Source: an uncultured Paracoccaceae bacterium (lineage in GTDB: Bacteria > Pseudomonadota > Alphaproteobacteria > Rhodobacterales > Rhodobacteraceae). Taken from it: 64,000 bases of DNA. The notes below the pieces were generated by a model that was not told the DNA's origin, searched no databases, and saw nothing but the letters and a program-made list of their open reading frames with translations. The translations under genes were made by a program, and so were the position numbers. The DNA lies in the NCBI GenBank assembly GCA_937916485.1, contig CALFSV010000094.1:23005-87004 (forward strand), read 5' to 3'. Positions 8,825-17,463 of this stretch are shown in pieces (position 1 is the first letter of the stretch; every line of letters begins with the position of its first letter).

Positions 8825-9391
8825 GTGAAAGTCATCGCTTCAAGCGTTCGAAAAGGCAACGTGATAGACATCGACGGCAAGCTCTATGTCGTCCTGAAAG
8901 CCGAGAACTTCCATCCCGGTAAAGGCACTCCTGTGACCCAGGTCGACATGCGGCGCATTTCCGACGGGGTGAAGATCGCCGAACGCTGGCGGACCACCGA
9001 ACAGGTCGAGCGGGCCCATGTCGACGACAGCGACTACGACTTTCTCTACGAGGACGGCGAAGGCTTCCATTTCATGGAGCCCAATACATATGAACAGGTC
9101 ACCGTGCATCCCGATGTCGTGGGCGACCTGAAGGTCTATCTGACCGACGGCATGCGCGTCTCGCTCAAGACCCACGAAGGCATCGCCATTGCCATGGAAG
9201 TGCCCGGCAAGGTCACCGTGGAGATCACCGAGACGGAACCGGTCGTCAAAGGCCAGACCGCGTCGTCCTCATACAAGCCTGCCATGTGCTCGAACGGCTT
9301 GCGGGTTATGGTGCCGCCGCACATTGGCGCCGGAACCCGGATCGTCATCAATACCGAGGACAACTCCTACGTCGAGCGATCAAAAGACTAA
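8825..9391 (+). CDS. efp: Translation elongation factor P
   Basis: Ribosome rescue factor that relieves stalling at polyproline runs, 188 residues. The three beta-barrel domains are present, with the family signature [32 protein letters not shown] split near the C-terminus. The modifiable lysine is K33 in the domain I loop HPGKGTP, as expected for an EpmA substrate. The start is a GTG preceded by AAGGA with 7-nt spacing; the open frame continues 36 nt upstream to a TTG but the extra residues are not EF-P-like. Divergent epmA confirms the beta-lysylation type. Confidence 0.95.
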   Translation: MKVIASSVRKGNVIDIDGKLYVVLKAENFHPGKGTPVTQVDMRRISDGVKIAERWRTTEQVERAHVDDSDYDFLYEDGEGFHFMEPNTYEQVTVHPDVVGDLKVYLTDGMRVSLKTHEGIAIAMEVPGKVTVEITETEPVVKGQTASSSYKPAMCSNGLRVMVPPHIGAGTRIVINTEDNSYVERSKD

Positions 9392-9480
9392 GGCCTGCGG
9401 CCTTTCGGGGGCGCTGCCCCCGGCACCTTCGGTGCGCCCCCGGGATATTTTCAATCCAAAGAAGCAGAGAGCTGGTCCTG
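9392..9480 (+). terminator. Compound hairpin terminator region after efp with dispersed repeat copy 1
   Basis: Three successive hairpins follow the efp stop: AGGCC-TGC-GGCCT, GGGGGC-GCT-GCCCCC and GCACC-TTC-GGTGC. They lead into CCCCCGGGATATTTTCAATCC and AAGAAG. The last part is a copy of the ATATTT dispersed element also seen at about 9484, 30335, 35041 and 53748. Convergent genes on both sides make a transcription-termination role likely. Confidence 0.6.
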
Positions 9481-9481
9481 T

Positions 9482-9516
9482 TATCTTCGGATCAAAAATA
9501 TCCCCGCCGGAGGCTT
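9482..9516 (-). repeat. Dispersed ATATTT element, copy 2 (inverted relative to copy 1)
   Basis: Read on the minus strand this is CCTCCGGCGGGGATATTTTT followed by GATCCGAAGAT. It is the same element as copy 1 but facing it, so each of the convergent genes (efp and the alcohol dehydrogenase) ends toward its own copy. The two copies form a long imperfect inverted repeat (GGGATATTTT/AAAATATCCC) about 35 nt apart. Confidence 0.6.
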
Positions 9517-9544
9517 CGACCCAAGCACTTGGGGTGACACCAGA

Positions 9545-10690
9545 TCAAAGAGCTGCCGAGAACAGCAGCCTCGTATTCTCGATCGTCATCTTGACCGGAT
9601 TGCCGCCGACGCTGGGATCCTCCATCGCCATGGCCGCAAGCCAATCAAGCTGGGGCTCCTCGACCCCTAGATCCGCGAGGCCTGCCGGAATGGACAGCAT
9701 CGTCCGCAGTTCCATCACCCGGGCGCGGAACCCGTCAAATCCGCCCTCGATCCCCATGTAGGCCGCCGCCTGCGCAAGACGCCCTTCGATGGCGGGACGA
9801 TTGAAGTCGAGGCAGGCAGGCATCACAACGGCATTGGTTGTGCCGTGATGCGTGTTGTAGACCGCCCCCACCGGGTGACTGAGCGCGTGGATGGCCCCGA
9901 GCCCCTTCTGGAAGGCGACTGCGCCCATGGCAGCCGCGCTCATCATATGACCCCGGGCCTCGAGGTCTGTTCCGTCGGCATAGGCCTTTGGCAGGTTTTC
10001 ATTGACAAGCCGCAGCCCTTCGAGTGCGATCCCCTGGCTCATCGGGTGATAAAACGGCGAGCAATAGGCCTCGAGGCAGTGGGCGAAGGCGTCCATGCCG
10101 GTGCCCGCCGTGATCGCCTTGGGCATGCCGACGGTCAGTTCCGGGTCGCAGATGACCACGCTGGGCAGGACCTTGGGGTGGAAGATGATCTTCTTCACAT
10201 GGGTCACGCTGTTGGTGATCACGCTGGCCCGGCCAACCTCGGACCCGGTCCCTGCCGTTGTGGGCACTGCCACGATGGGCGCGATGCCCCCGGCGTTGGC
10301 CCGCGTCCACCAGTCGCCGACATCCTCAAAATCCCACAGGGGCCGGGTCTGCCCCGACATGAAGGCGACCATCTTGCCAAGGTCGAGCCCGGAACCGCCG
10401 CCAAAGGCCACGACCCCGTCGTGCCCCCCTGCCCGATAGGCCGCCAGCCCCACCGCCAGGTTCATCTCGTTCGGGTTCGCGTCAACCTCCGAGAACAGCG
10501 CCCGGCCAAGCCCCGCCGCGCCGAGGATGTCCAGGGCGTTCTGGGTGATCGCCATGTTTGCCAGCCCCCGGTCGGTGACCAGAAGCGGACGTGTGATGCC
10601 GGCCTGGGCGCAGGCTTCGGGCAGTTCCTTGATCCGTCCCGCCCCGAACCGGATTGCCGTGGGGTAGGACCAATTCGCCGTCAGGGTCAT
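9545..10690 (-). CDS. Iron-containing alcohol dehydrogenase
   Basis: NAD(P)-dependent group III alcohol dehydrogenase, 381 residues. The nucleotide-binding motif is GGGSGLDLGKMVAF. The metal ligands lie in AFAHCLEAYCSP and in HALSHPVGAVYNTHHG, matching the two family signatures. The ATG chosen (MTLTANWSYPTAIRFGAG) overlaps the aldehyde dehydrogenase stop as ATGA; an open frame extends upstream but only within that gene. It is last in a minus-strand run with a TRAP transporter, a glutamine-synthetase-like ligase and the aldehyde dehydrogenase, so it probably oxidises an alcohol group of the imported substrate or its gamma-glutamyl derivative. Confidence 0.9.
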   Translation of the reverse strand: MTLTANWSYPTAIRFGAGRIKELPEACAQAGITRPLLVTDRGLANMAITQNALDILGAAGLGRALFSEVDANPNEMNLAVGLAAYRAGGHDGVVAFGGGSGLDLGKMVAFMSGQTRPLWDFEDVGDWWTRANAGGIAPIVAVPTTAGTGSEVGRASVITNSVTHVKKIIFHPKVLPSVVICDPELTVGMPKAITAGTGMDAFAHCLEAYCSPFYHPMSQGIALEGLRLVNENLPKAYADGTDLEARGHMMSAAAMGAVAFQKGLGAIHALSHPVGAVYNTHHGTTNAVVMPACLDFNRPAIEGRLAQAAAYMGIEGGFDGFRARVMELRTMLSIPAGLADLGVEEPQLDWLAAMAMEDPSVGGNPVKMTIENTRLLFSAAL

Positions 10691-12075
10691 GATTTCATCT
10701 TTCTGAAGTGGTAAGAGCGCGGCCGTGTCACCGCCTGGTAGCCGATGACAGACATTGCCCCGCCCCGGCCTGTGTCCTTGCATCCGGTCCAGCAGACGGC
10801 CGGATCGACGTAGTCGGCCCGGTTGAGGAACACCGTCCCGGTCTCGATCCGCCGTCCCAGCGCCATCGCCTTGTCCGGGTCACGGGTCCAGAGGCTGGCC
10901 GTCAGACCGTAGGGCGAGTCGTTCATCAGGGCGAGGGCTTCTTCGTCGTCCTTGACCGGCATAATGCCGACCACCGGACCAAAGCTTTCCTCGCGCATCA
11001 CCCGCATGTCGTGGGTTACATCGACAAGGATCTGGGGGGCGAGATAGGCCCCTCCATCGTCGGCGGGAAAGAGGGCGGGGTCGATCAACGGTTTCGCCCC
11101 CTGTGCCACCGCTTCGGCCACCTGGTCGCGCACGGTGCGGGCAAAGCGCACATTGGCCATCGGACCCAGCGTTGTTTCCGGGTCGAAGGGGTTGCCCAGT
11201 TTCAGGGCGCTGACCCAGGCGACTGCCTTTTCAACGAAGGCGTCATAGAGGCTGTGATGCACATAGACCCGTTCGATCCCGCAGCAGCACTGGCCCGAGT
11301 TGAACATGGCCCCGTCCATCAGTACATCGACCGCCCAGTCAAGGTCGGCGTCGGCCATGACATAGCCGGGGTCCTTGCCCCCAAGTTCCAGCCCAAGGTT
11401 GGTGAAGGTCCCGGCGGCGGCCCGTTCGATGGCCTGCCCGCCGCCGACAGAGCCGGTAAAGTTGACAAAGCCGAAGGCGCGGGAGGCAATCAGCCGCTCG
11501 GTTCCGGCGTGGTCCAGAACGATGTTCTGGAAGATCCCATCGGGCACCCCCCCTGCCTGAAACGCCTCGGCCAGGACCTCGCCCACGAGAATCGTCTGGC
11601 TGGCATGTTTGAGGATGACGGCGTTGCCGGCCACCAGCGCTGGGACGATCGTGTTCAGCGCTGTCAGATAGGGGTAGTTCCAGGGGGCGATTACAAAGAC
11701 CAGGCCCTGTGGCGCCCGTTCGATCCGCCGCTCGAACCCGTCCGAGCTTTCGGCGATATCGGGGGCGAGCGCCTTTTCGGCGATGGACATCATGTAGTCG
11801 GCCCGTTCGTTGACCCCACCAAACTCGCCGCCAAAGCGGGTTGGCCGGCCCATTTGCCAGGCCAGCTCTTCCACCGCCCGGTCTGACATTGCGTTCAATG
11901 CCGCAATGCTTGCTTTCACTTTTTCAATGCGGGTGGCAAGAGGCAGATCCGCCCATGCCGGCTGTGCCGATTTTGCCTTTGCCACACAAGCGTCTGCCTC
12001 TGCTTCGGAAAGGACGGCACGCGTGGCGTAGACGCTGCCGTCGACGGGCGAAACGCATTCAATTGTCTTTGTCAT
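10687..12075 (-). CDS. NAD(P)-dependent aldehyde dehydrogenase
   Basis: Aldehyde dehydrogenase superfamily enzyme, 462 residues, slightly short for the family. The catalytic glutamate motif LELGGKDPGYV and the cysteine motif FNSGQCCCGIERVYV are both intact; three consecutive cysteines occur at the active site, the middle one being the likely nucleophile. PWNYPYLTALN is the conserved substrate and cofactor loop. It lies 19 nt after the glutamine-synthetase-like gene and overlaps the alcohol dehydrogenase. The likely role is oxidation of an aldehyde made by the alcohol dehydrogenase or released from an amine. Confidence 0.92.
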   Translation of the reverse strand: MTKTIECVSPVDGSVYATRAVLSEAEADACVAKAKSAQPAWADLPLATRIEKVKASIAALNAMSDRAVEELAWQMGRPTRFGGEFGGVNERADYMMSIAEKALAPDIAESSDGFERRIERAPQGLVFVIAPWNYPYLTALNTIVPALVAGNAVILKHASQTILVGEVLAEAFQAGGVPDGIFQNIVLDHAGTERLIASRAFGFVNFTGSVGGGQAIERAAAGTFTNLGLELGGKDPGYVMADADLDWAVDVLMDGAMFNSGQCCCGIERVYVHHSLYDAFVEKAVAWVSALKLGNPFDPETTLGPMANVRFARTVRDQVAEAVAQGAKPLIDPALFPADDGGAYLAPQILVDVTHDMRVMREESFGPVVGIMPVKDDEEALALMNDSPYGLTASLWTRDPDKAMALGRRIETGTVFLNRADYVDPAVCWTGCKDTGRGGAMSVIGYQAVTRPRSYHFRKMKS

Positions 12076-12094
12076 TTATTCAACTCCAGGGCGG

Positions 12095-13462
12095 TCAGGC
12101 CCGTTCAAATCCGCGTCTGACGTCCCAACCGGTCACGACCCGGTCAGATTCCGAAATCTCCCATTCGGCAGCATGGGTATAGTGGTCGACAACATCGTCG
12201 CCAAGCGCCTCGCGCAGCATTGTGGACTGGCGCAACGCCTGGGCAGCGTCGCGCAGGTTTGTCGGGATTTCGCGGGCCTGACCGGATTGATAGACATCGC
12301 CCGAGGCCTCGGGCTCAAGCTCGAGCCCCCGGTCGATCCCGTCAAGCCCGGCAGCCAGCTGACTGGCAAGGGCAAGGTAGGGGTTCAGATCAGCCCCGCC
12401 GACCCGGCATTCGATGCGGACCCCTTTGGTCCCTGCCCCGCAGACCCGGTAGCCCGCCGTCCGGTTGTCCGTGGACCAGACCGCCCGAGTGGGTGCGAAC
12501 ATGCCGATGGTGAACCGTTTATAGCTGTTCACATAGGGCGCCAGAAAATAGGTGACGTCGGTAGCATGGGCGAGAAGCCCCGCCACGTAAGACCGCATAA
12601 GGTCGGACATCCCATGGGGGGCGGAGGGGTCAAAGAACGCTGGCTTTCCGTCCGCCGTCCAGAGGGACTGGTGGATATGGCTGGATGAGCCTGCCCGGTC
12701 GGTCGCGTATTTCGCCATGAAGGTCGCCGCCCGGCCGTGGGCAAAGGCGATCTCCTTCGTCGCGTTCTTGGTGATCGTATGCATATCGGCGGTGTCGAGG
12801 GCGTCGGAGTAGCGAATGTTGATCTCTTCCTGGCCAGTCTCGGCCTCGCCCTTCGAATTCTCGACGGGGATGCCCGCGCCGTACAGGCCGTTGCGCAAGT
12901 CGCGCATAACGCTCTCTTCCTTGGTGGTGCCAAAGATCGAATAGTCGATGTTGTACCGGCCCAGAGTTTGCAGATCGCGGTAGCCACCATCGTTGAGGGC
13001 ATCGAAGGATTGCTGGAACAGATAAAACTCAAGCTCTGTCGCCATCATCGGTTCAAACCCCATGGCGCGGGCACGGGCGACCTGGCGTTTGAGAATGGAC
13101 CGGGGGGCGTGCGCCACCTCTTCGTGGGTGTGGTGATCCAGAAAATCGCACATCACCATGGCAGTTGCGGGCAGCCATGGGACCAGCCGCAGGGTGCTCA
13201 GGTCAGGTTTGTGAACGTAGTCGCCATATCCGGCCTCCCATGAGGTGGCCTTGTAGCCCTGAACGGTTCCCATCTCGATATCGGTGGCCAGCAGGTAGTT
13301 GCAGCCGTGGGTTTCCTGATAGCCGCCGTTGACGAAATGGGCGGCGTGAAAGCGTTTGCCCATAAGCCGCCCCTGCATGTCGATAACGCAGGTCAGAACG
13401 GTGTCGATCTTGCCTGCCTCAACGGCGGCGGAAAGCTGTTCGAAGGTAAGGTTGGCAGGCAT
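12095..13462 (-). CDS. Glutamine synthetase family protein (gamma-glutamyl-amine ligase type)
   Basis: ATP-dependent amide ligase of the glutamine synthetase fold, 455 residues. Active-site elements are recognisable: ATELEFYLF (metal glutamates), SSHIHQSLW (ATP/glutamate loop) and RIECRVGGADLNPYLALA. It lacks the adenylylation-site region of housekeeping GlnA and groups by appearance with PuuA, IpuC and glutamate-ethanolamine ligase type enzymes. It sits between a TRAP transporter and aldehyde/alcohol dehydrogenases, which suggests gamma-glutamylation of an imported amine or amino alcohol. The start is MPANLTFEQL; the frame continues upstream without homologous sequence. Confidence 0.85.
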   Translation of the reverse strand: MPANLTFEQLSAAVEAGKIDTVLTCVIDMQGRLMGKRFHAAHFVNGGYQETHGCNYLLATDIEMGTVQGYKATSWEAGYGDYVHKPDLSTLRLVPWLPATAMVMCDFLDHHTHEEVAHAPRSILKRQVARARAMGFEPMMATELEFYLFQQSFDALNDGGYRDLQTLGRYNIDYSIFGTTKEESVMRDLRNGLYGAGIPVENSKGEAETGQEEINIRYSDALDTADMHTITKNATKEIAFAHGRAATFMAKYATDRAGSSSHIHQSLWTADGKPAFFDPSAPHGMSDLMRSYVAGLLAHATDVTYFLAPYVNSYKRFTIGMFAPTRAVWSTDNRTAGYRVCGAGTKGVRIECRVGGADLNPYLALASQLAAGLDGIDRGLELEPEASGDVYQSGQAREIPTNLRDAAQALRQSTMLREALGDDVVDHYTHAAEWEISESDRVVTGWDVRRGFERA

Positions 13463-13492
13463 GCTCTGGGTCTTTCTTGCGGGAATGGCAGA

Positions 13493-13516
13493 CAGGGCGC
13501 ACCGAGGCGCGCCCTG
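13493..13516 (-). promoter_or_regulatory. Intercistronic hairpin between dctP and the ligase gene
   Basis: Perfect 8-bp stem CAGGGCGC/GCGCCCTG with an 8-nt loop, lying between the binding-protein stop and the ligase start. There is no T-tract on the transcribed side. It is more likely a stabiliser of the binding-protein message or a partial attenuator than a full terminator; such hairpins are common after solute-binding-protein genes. Confidence 0.5.
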
Positions 13517-13536
13517 CCATACAGTGTGAACGCGGC

Positions 13537-14610
13537 TTAGCGGTAGGGGTAGCCTGCCGCTTCCATGTTGGCCTTGTAGTCCTTGAACGCCTGCACAACC
13601 TTGGCCGAGCGCGGCGATGCTGCTGCGATCTCGTCCCAGAACGCGTCGGCGTCGGACACGACCTGTGCCCATTCGTCGGCGGGGATGGAGGTCAGCTCCA
13701 TCTTTTCGCCTTCGACGCGCAGCTTGGCTTCGCCACCCCAATACCACAGTGCACGGTAATAGTGCGACTGGTCGATGGTGGAGCGGTACAGCGCCTGAAG
13801 GTGCGGCGGCACCTTGTTCCAGCTTTCGGTATTGGCGAAATAGCTGCCGAACCAGGCGCCGGTGACCGAGTTGGTCAGGGCGTAGTTGCAGATGTCGGCC
13901 CAGCCAACCTCATAGGCTTCGGTAAAGCCGCACCATGCCACACCGTCGAGTTCGCCGGTTTGCAGGGCGACTTCGACGTCGTCCCACGGCACTGTGACCG
14001 GGATCAGACCGTACTGCGACAGGAAGCGGCCAGCAGTCGGCACGCCGAACACCCGCTTGCCGCGCATGTCGGCCAGACTGCGGATCGGATCCTTGGTAAA
14101 GATGTGCAGAGGGTCCCAGGCACCGGACGACAGCCAGGTCACGTTCTCGACCTCGCCATAGGCTTCGGCCCAGATCTCGTTCAGGCCGTAGTAGTTAAAC
14201 AGCGCCGGCACATCGAGCGAGTAGCGCGTTGCAAAGGGGAAGTACCCCCCGAACACCGAGATATCGACCGGGGAGGCCATCGTGGCGTCATCCGACTGCA
14301 CCGCGTCGATGGTGCCGTTTTGCATGGCGCGGAACAGCTCGCCCGTGGGCACAAGCTGGTCGGCGTAGTAAAGCTCGATCTCCATCTCGCCGTTTGCGGC
14401 TGCGTTGAAGGCGTCGATCTGCGGCTTGATCACATGGGCGCCAAGAGGGGCACCCGAGTAGGTTTGCAAGCGCCACTTGATCGGCGCGCTTTGGGCGTTG
14501 ACGTAGGGCGCCGCGAGGGCGGCGGCCCCGCCAAAGGCCGAGGCGGTCAGGAACTTGCGCCGGCTCGCCAGGATCTTTTCGGACGGGCTTTGCGGTGTTT
14601 GATCGGTCAT
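13537..14610 (-). CDS. TRAP transporter solute-binding protein (DctP family)
   Basis: Periplasmic substrate receptor of the TRAP transporter, 357 residues. The N-terminus has a twin-arginine signal (SRRKFLTASAFGG then a hydrophobic AALAAPYVNAQS). DctP-family body features include GKRVFGVPTAGRFLSQYG and GELDGVAWCGFTEAYEVGW. The start MTDQTPQSPSEK is the first Met giving a normal Tat leader; a longer frame extends into the permease gene. Some DctP relatives of this kind bind 2-oxo acids or amides, but the ligand cannot be told here; the neighbouring ligase suggests an amine-bearing compound. Confidence 0.9.
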   Translation of the reverse strand: MTDQTPQSPSEKILASRRKFLTASAFGGAAALAAPYVNAQSAPIKWRLQTYSGAPLGAHVIKPQIDAFNAAANGEMEIELYYADQLVPTGELFRAMQNGTIDAVQSDDATMASPVDISVFGGYFPFATRYSLDVPALFNYYGLNEIWAEAYGEVENVTWLSSGAWDPLHIFTKDPIRSLADMRGKRVFGVPTAGRFLSQYGLIPVTVPWDDVEVALQTGELDGVAWCGFTEAYEVGWADICNYALTNSVTGAWFGSYFANTESWNKVPPHLQALYRSTIDQSHYYRALWYWGGEAKLRVEGEKMELTSIPADEWAQVVSDADAFWDEIAAASPRSAKVVQAFKDYKANMEAAGYPYR

Positions 14611-14663
14611 TCGTCGTCTCCTTGCTTGGGTTGAGCCTCTTGTTGGGCCTTGAAAAAGGATCG

Positions 14664-15998
14664 CTAGCGCCCCCTGACGTATTCGGGCAGCCACAGGGCG
14701 ATCTGTGGAAAGATCATCACAAGGGCAATCGTCGTCGCCATCATGATGACAAAAGGCCAGATTGAGCGATAGATGTCCAAAAGGCCGATTTCCTTGGGCG
14801 CAAGCGCCCGCATCAGGAACAGGTTATAGCCGAAGGGCGGCGTGATATAGGCGATCTGACAAGTCATGGTGTAAAGCACCCCGAACCAGATCAGTTGGTT
14901 GTCAAAGCCCAGGTCAAGCAGTTTGACCAGCGGCACATAGAGCGGTGCGACGATGACCAGCATGGCGGTGTCGTCGAGAAACATGCCCATGACGATGAAG
15001 CTAAGCTGCATCATGATGATGACCTGCCAAGGCGTCAGTTCCCAGCGGGTGATGAACAGCGACTCGATCGCCCGGACCGCTCCGATCCCGTCAAACACGG
15101 CCCCGAAGGCCAGCGCCGCAAGGATCAGCCACAGGAACATGCACGAAATCGCAAGGGTCTTGCGGGCTGTCTCGTGGATCATTCGGAAGGACAAACGCCG
15201 CTTCCATGCGGCGGCAAGCGTGGCAGAGGTCGCGCCAACGGCAGAGCTTTCAACCAGCGAGGTAAAGCCCATGACGAACAGGCCAGTCATGGTGAAAAAG
15301 ATCAGGAACGGAATGATCCCCGCCCGCAGGAGTGGCAGCTTTTCCTTCAGCGGCATATTCAGCTCTGCATCATCCACGATCGGTGCAAGCGCCGGGTTAA
15401 CCTTACAGCGCGCCCAGATGTAGATGATGAACATGGTGGCCATCAAAAGCCCCGGAATGACCCCGGCCAGCCACAGCTGGCTGACGGGCTGACGGGCGAT
15501 CATCCCGTAAAGCACCATGACAACAGACGGCGGCACAAGGATGCCCAGCGACGACCCACCCTGCACCACACCCGAAATCAGGACCTTGTCATAGCCACGC
15601 CGCAGCATCTCGGGCAGGGCAATGGTCGCACCGATGGCCATGCCCGCCACGCTCAGCCCGTTCATGGCGCTGATGATGACCATCAGCAGGATCGTCCCGA
15701 TCGCCAGACCGCCCCGCACCCTGCCGAACCAGACATGCAACATGCGGTAAAGATCTTCGGCAATCCCGCTCTCACTCAGGACATAGCCCATGTAGATGAA
15801 CAGGGGCAGCGTCAGCATGGGGAACCAGTTGAACAGCTTGAACGCCTGGCTGAACGGGATCTCGACCCCGCCCTGCCCGTAAAGCAAAAGGACCGCCCCT
15901 GCGGCGACAAAGCCAATGGCCGCGAAAACGCGCTGACCGGTCAGCAACAGGACCATCATCGAAGAGAACATCAGGATCGCGATGAATTCGTAGCTCAT
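14664..15998 (-). CDS. TRAP transporter large permease (DctM)
   Basis: Large membrane subunit of a tripartite ATP-independent transporter, 444 residues with about 12 hydrophobic segments. Typical DctM stretches are GLSVAGMAIGATIALPEMLRRGYD, VVQGGSSLGILVPPSVVMVLYG and DDTAMLVIVAPLYVPLV. It drives substrate uptake with the sodium or proton gradient. The start overlaps the DctQ stop (ATGA). It belongs with the DctP and DctQ genes on either side. Confidence 0.95.
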   Translation of the reverse strand: MSYEFIAILMFSSMMVLLLTGQRVFAAIGFVAAGAVLLLYGQGGVEIPFSQAFKLFNWFPMLTLPLFIYMGYVLSESGIAEDLYRMLHVWFGRVRGGLAIGTILLMVIISAMNGLSVAGMAIGATIALPEMLRRGYDKVLISGVVQGGSSLGILVPPSVVMVLYGMIARQPVSQLWLAGVIPGLLMATMFIIYIWARCKVNPALAPIVDDAELNMPLKEKLPLLRAGIIPFLIFFTMTGLFVMGFTSLVESSAVGATSATLAAAWKRRLSFRMIHETARKTLAISCMFLWLILAALAFGAVFDGIGAVRAIESLFITRWELTPWQVIIMMQLSFIVMGMFLDDTAMLVIVAPLYVPLVKLLDLGFDNQLIWFGVLYTMTCQIAYITPPFGYNLFLMRALAPKEIGLLDIYRSIWPFVIMMATTIALVMIFPQIALWLPEYVRGR

Positions 15999-16504
15999 GC
16001 CACAGCCTCATCGCGCAGGGTCATCCAGTATTTGGCCGCCAGCGACAATGTTTGCAGGACCATCAGGATCAGGCAGCCCACCATCAGCGACTTGATCGGG
16101 ATCATCGAAGGGTTCCACATGGAAAACCGCCGCTCGCCCGTCTCGATTGCATAGCCAAGCGACGAGATAGAGCCGTAGAGCATCACACAAAGGTAAAAGA
16201 GCAGGCAGATCATCGTGATCAGGTCCAGCCGGGCTTTGCCCCGGACCGACAGATTATCGTAGAACAGGTCCATGCGCACATGGTCATTGTTCTTGAGCGT
16301 CATCGCCCCGCCCATAAAGTAGTAGGCTGCAAGGGTGAACTGCGCGGCCTCGATGCACCAATGCAGCGGAATGTCGATGACATTGCGGGTCACCGCATCC
16401 AGCAGCAGGATCGCGATCATTAGGAAAATCAGGTACATGGCAACATGGCCAACCCAGTCCGCCAATTTGTCGACAACCCTCACATAGGTCTTTATCGCTT
16501 GCAC
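15995..16504 (-). CDS. TRAP transporter small permease (DctQ)
   Basis: Small membrane subunit of the TRAP transporter, 169 residues with four hydrophobic helices (about residues 18-38, 50-70, 90-110, 130-150). The start is a GTG with a G-rich stretch upstream. It is the first transporter gene of the minus-strand operon and begins 29 nt after the DeoR regulator stop, so regulator and transporter may share a transcript. Confidence 0.9.
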   Translation of the reverse strand: MQAIKTYVRVVDKLADWVGHVAMYLIFLMIAILLLDAVTRNVIDIPLHWCIEAAQFTLAAYYFMGGAMTLKNNDHVRMDLFYDNLSVRGKARLDLITMICLLFYLCVMLYGSISSLGYAIETGERRFSMWNPSMIPIKSLMVGCLILMVLQTLSLAAKYWMTLRDEAVA

Positions 16505-16533
16505 CCCGAACCCCCGTCCCTTGTTCTTGCTGT

Positions 16534-17289
16534 CTAACGCAGCTCTACCCCTGCCGTCGCCAGTGCCAAGGCAAGTGGCGCGTCGGGCTGTCTGTCGCAG
16601 ACAAGCATATCGATCTGATCGAGTCGACAGACCCGATGCGGCGCAGTCCGACCCAATTTGGCACTATGTGCCAAAATGATGGAACGGCGGGCATTTGCGT
16701 GCATGGCGCGCGCAATATGAGCCTCCTCGGGATTGGCATCCATCGCCCCGCCCTCAGCGTCGAGCGCGGTGACGGTCAGGACGGCCACGTCGGCCCGAAA
16801 CGTCTCAAGACCGGCGACAGTGGCAACCCCGACCGTTTGGCCATTGCCCGGGGCGTATCGGCCGCCCAGCAGATGGACCTCCGCCCCACCGTCGCCTGCC
16901 GCCATAAGCCGGGCGATGGCGACGGAATTGGTGACCACCGTCAGATTTGGCAGCCGCGCCAGAACCGTTGCACAGGCCAGCGTCGTAGTGCCGGTGTCGA
17001 TAAAAAGCGCCTCGCCCGGCCGGATCTCGGCGCCGACCTTCTGTGCGATAACGGCCTTGGCCTCGGCGTGCTCGACCAGCCGCTCGTCAAAGCTGCCTTC
17101 GGCCACATGCCGCATGCGCCGGGCCAGTCCATGCCCCTTAAGGAGCACGCCCGAAGCGGCCAGTTGCGCCAGATCGCGCCGTATGGTTTCGGCCGAAACG
17201 TCGAAACGTGCGGCCAGCTCCTCAACGGTTACCTCGCCTTGCTGATCCACAAGGTCCACGATGCTATTTTGACGGTCCCTTGGCTTCAC
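16534..17289 (-). CDS. DeoR family transcriptional regulator
   Basis: DNA-binding repressor of the DeoR/GlpR family, 251 residues. The N-terminal winged helix is RQNSIVDLVDQQGEVTVEELAARFDVSAETIRRDLAQL. The C-terminal sugar-phosphate sensor domain contains FIDTGTTTLACA and VVTNSVAIA. The GTG start follows AAAGGAG with 6-nt spacing and is preferred over an in-frame ATG 51 nt upstream. It is divergent from the glycerol operon, which argues for glycerol-3-phosphate control (GlpR-like). It also lies just upstream of, and in the same direction as, the TRAP operon, so which unit it controls is open. Confidence 0.88.
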   Translation of the reverse strand: MKPRDRQNSIVDLVDQQGEVTVEELAARFDVSAETIRRDLAQLAASGVLLKGHGLARRMRHVAEGSFDERLVEHAEAKAVIAQKVGAEIRPGEALFIDTGTTTLACATVLARLPNLTVVTNSVAIARLMAAGDGGAEVHLLGGRYAPGNGQTVGVATVAGLETFRADVAVLTVTALDAEGGAMDANPEEAHIARAMHANARRSIILAHSAKLGRTAPHRVCRLDQIDMLVCDRQPDAPLALALATAGVELR

Positions 17290-17463
17290 GCGAGGCTCCT
17301 TTCCTTCATCAGTCAAGCGCGGGAGGTCAGATAGTGTCAACAGGAATGGTCAGAAGAACCGCCCATTCAGTCAGTTTTACACTCTGATTATTGACCAAAC
17401 GGGCATATTCTGACACCCAATGAACAGGCCCCGCTTCTGCGGTCGCAACCTGAGGGCGCTGCG
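17290..17463. promoter_or_regulatory. Divergent promoter region between the DeoR regulator and the glycerol operon
   Basis: 174-bp AT-richer stretch between divergent starts. It contains several GTCA/TCAG-type short repeats (around 17323, 17350, 17370 and 17390) that could be regulator half-sites, but I see no clean palindrome and no confident -35/-10 pair. Confidence 0.35.

Noticed and set aside
14895..16154. Antisense frame of about 420 codons across dctM and dctQ
   Set aside because: The translation is charged, His/Gln/Asp-rich and low in hydrophobics, the mirror of membrane-protein codons. The TRAP genes opposite are certain.
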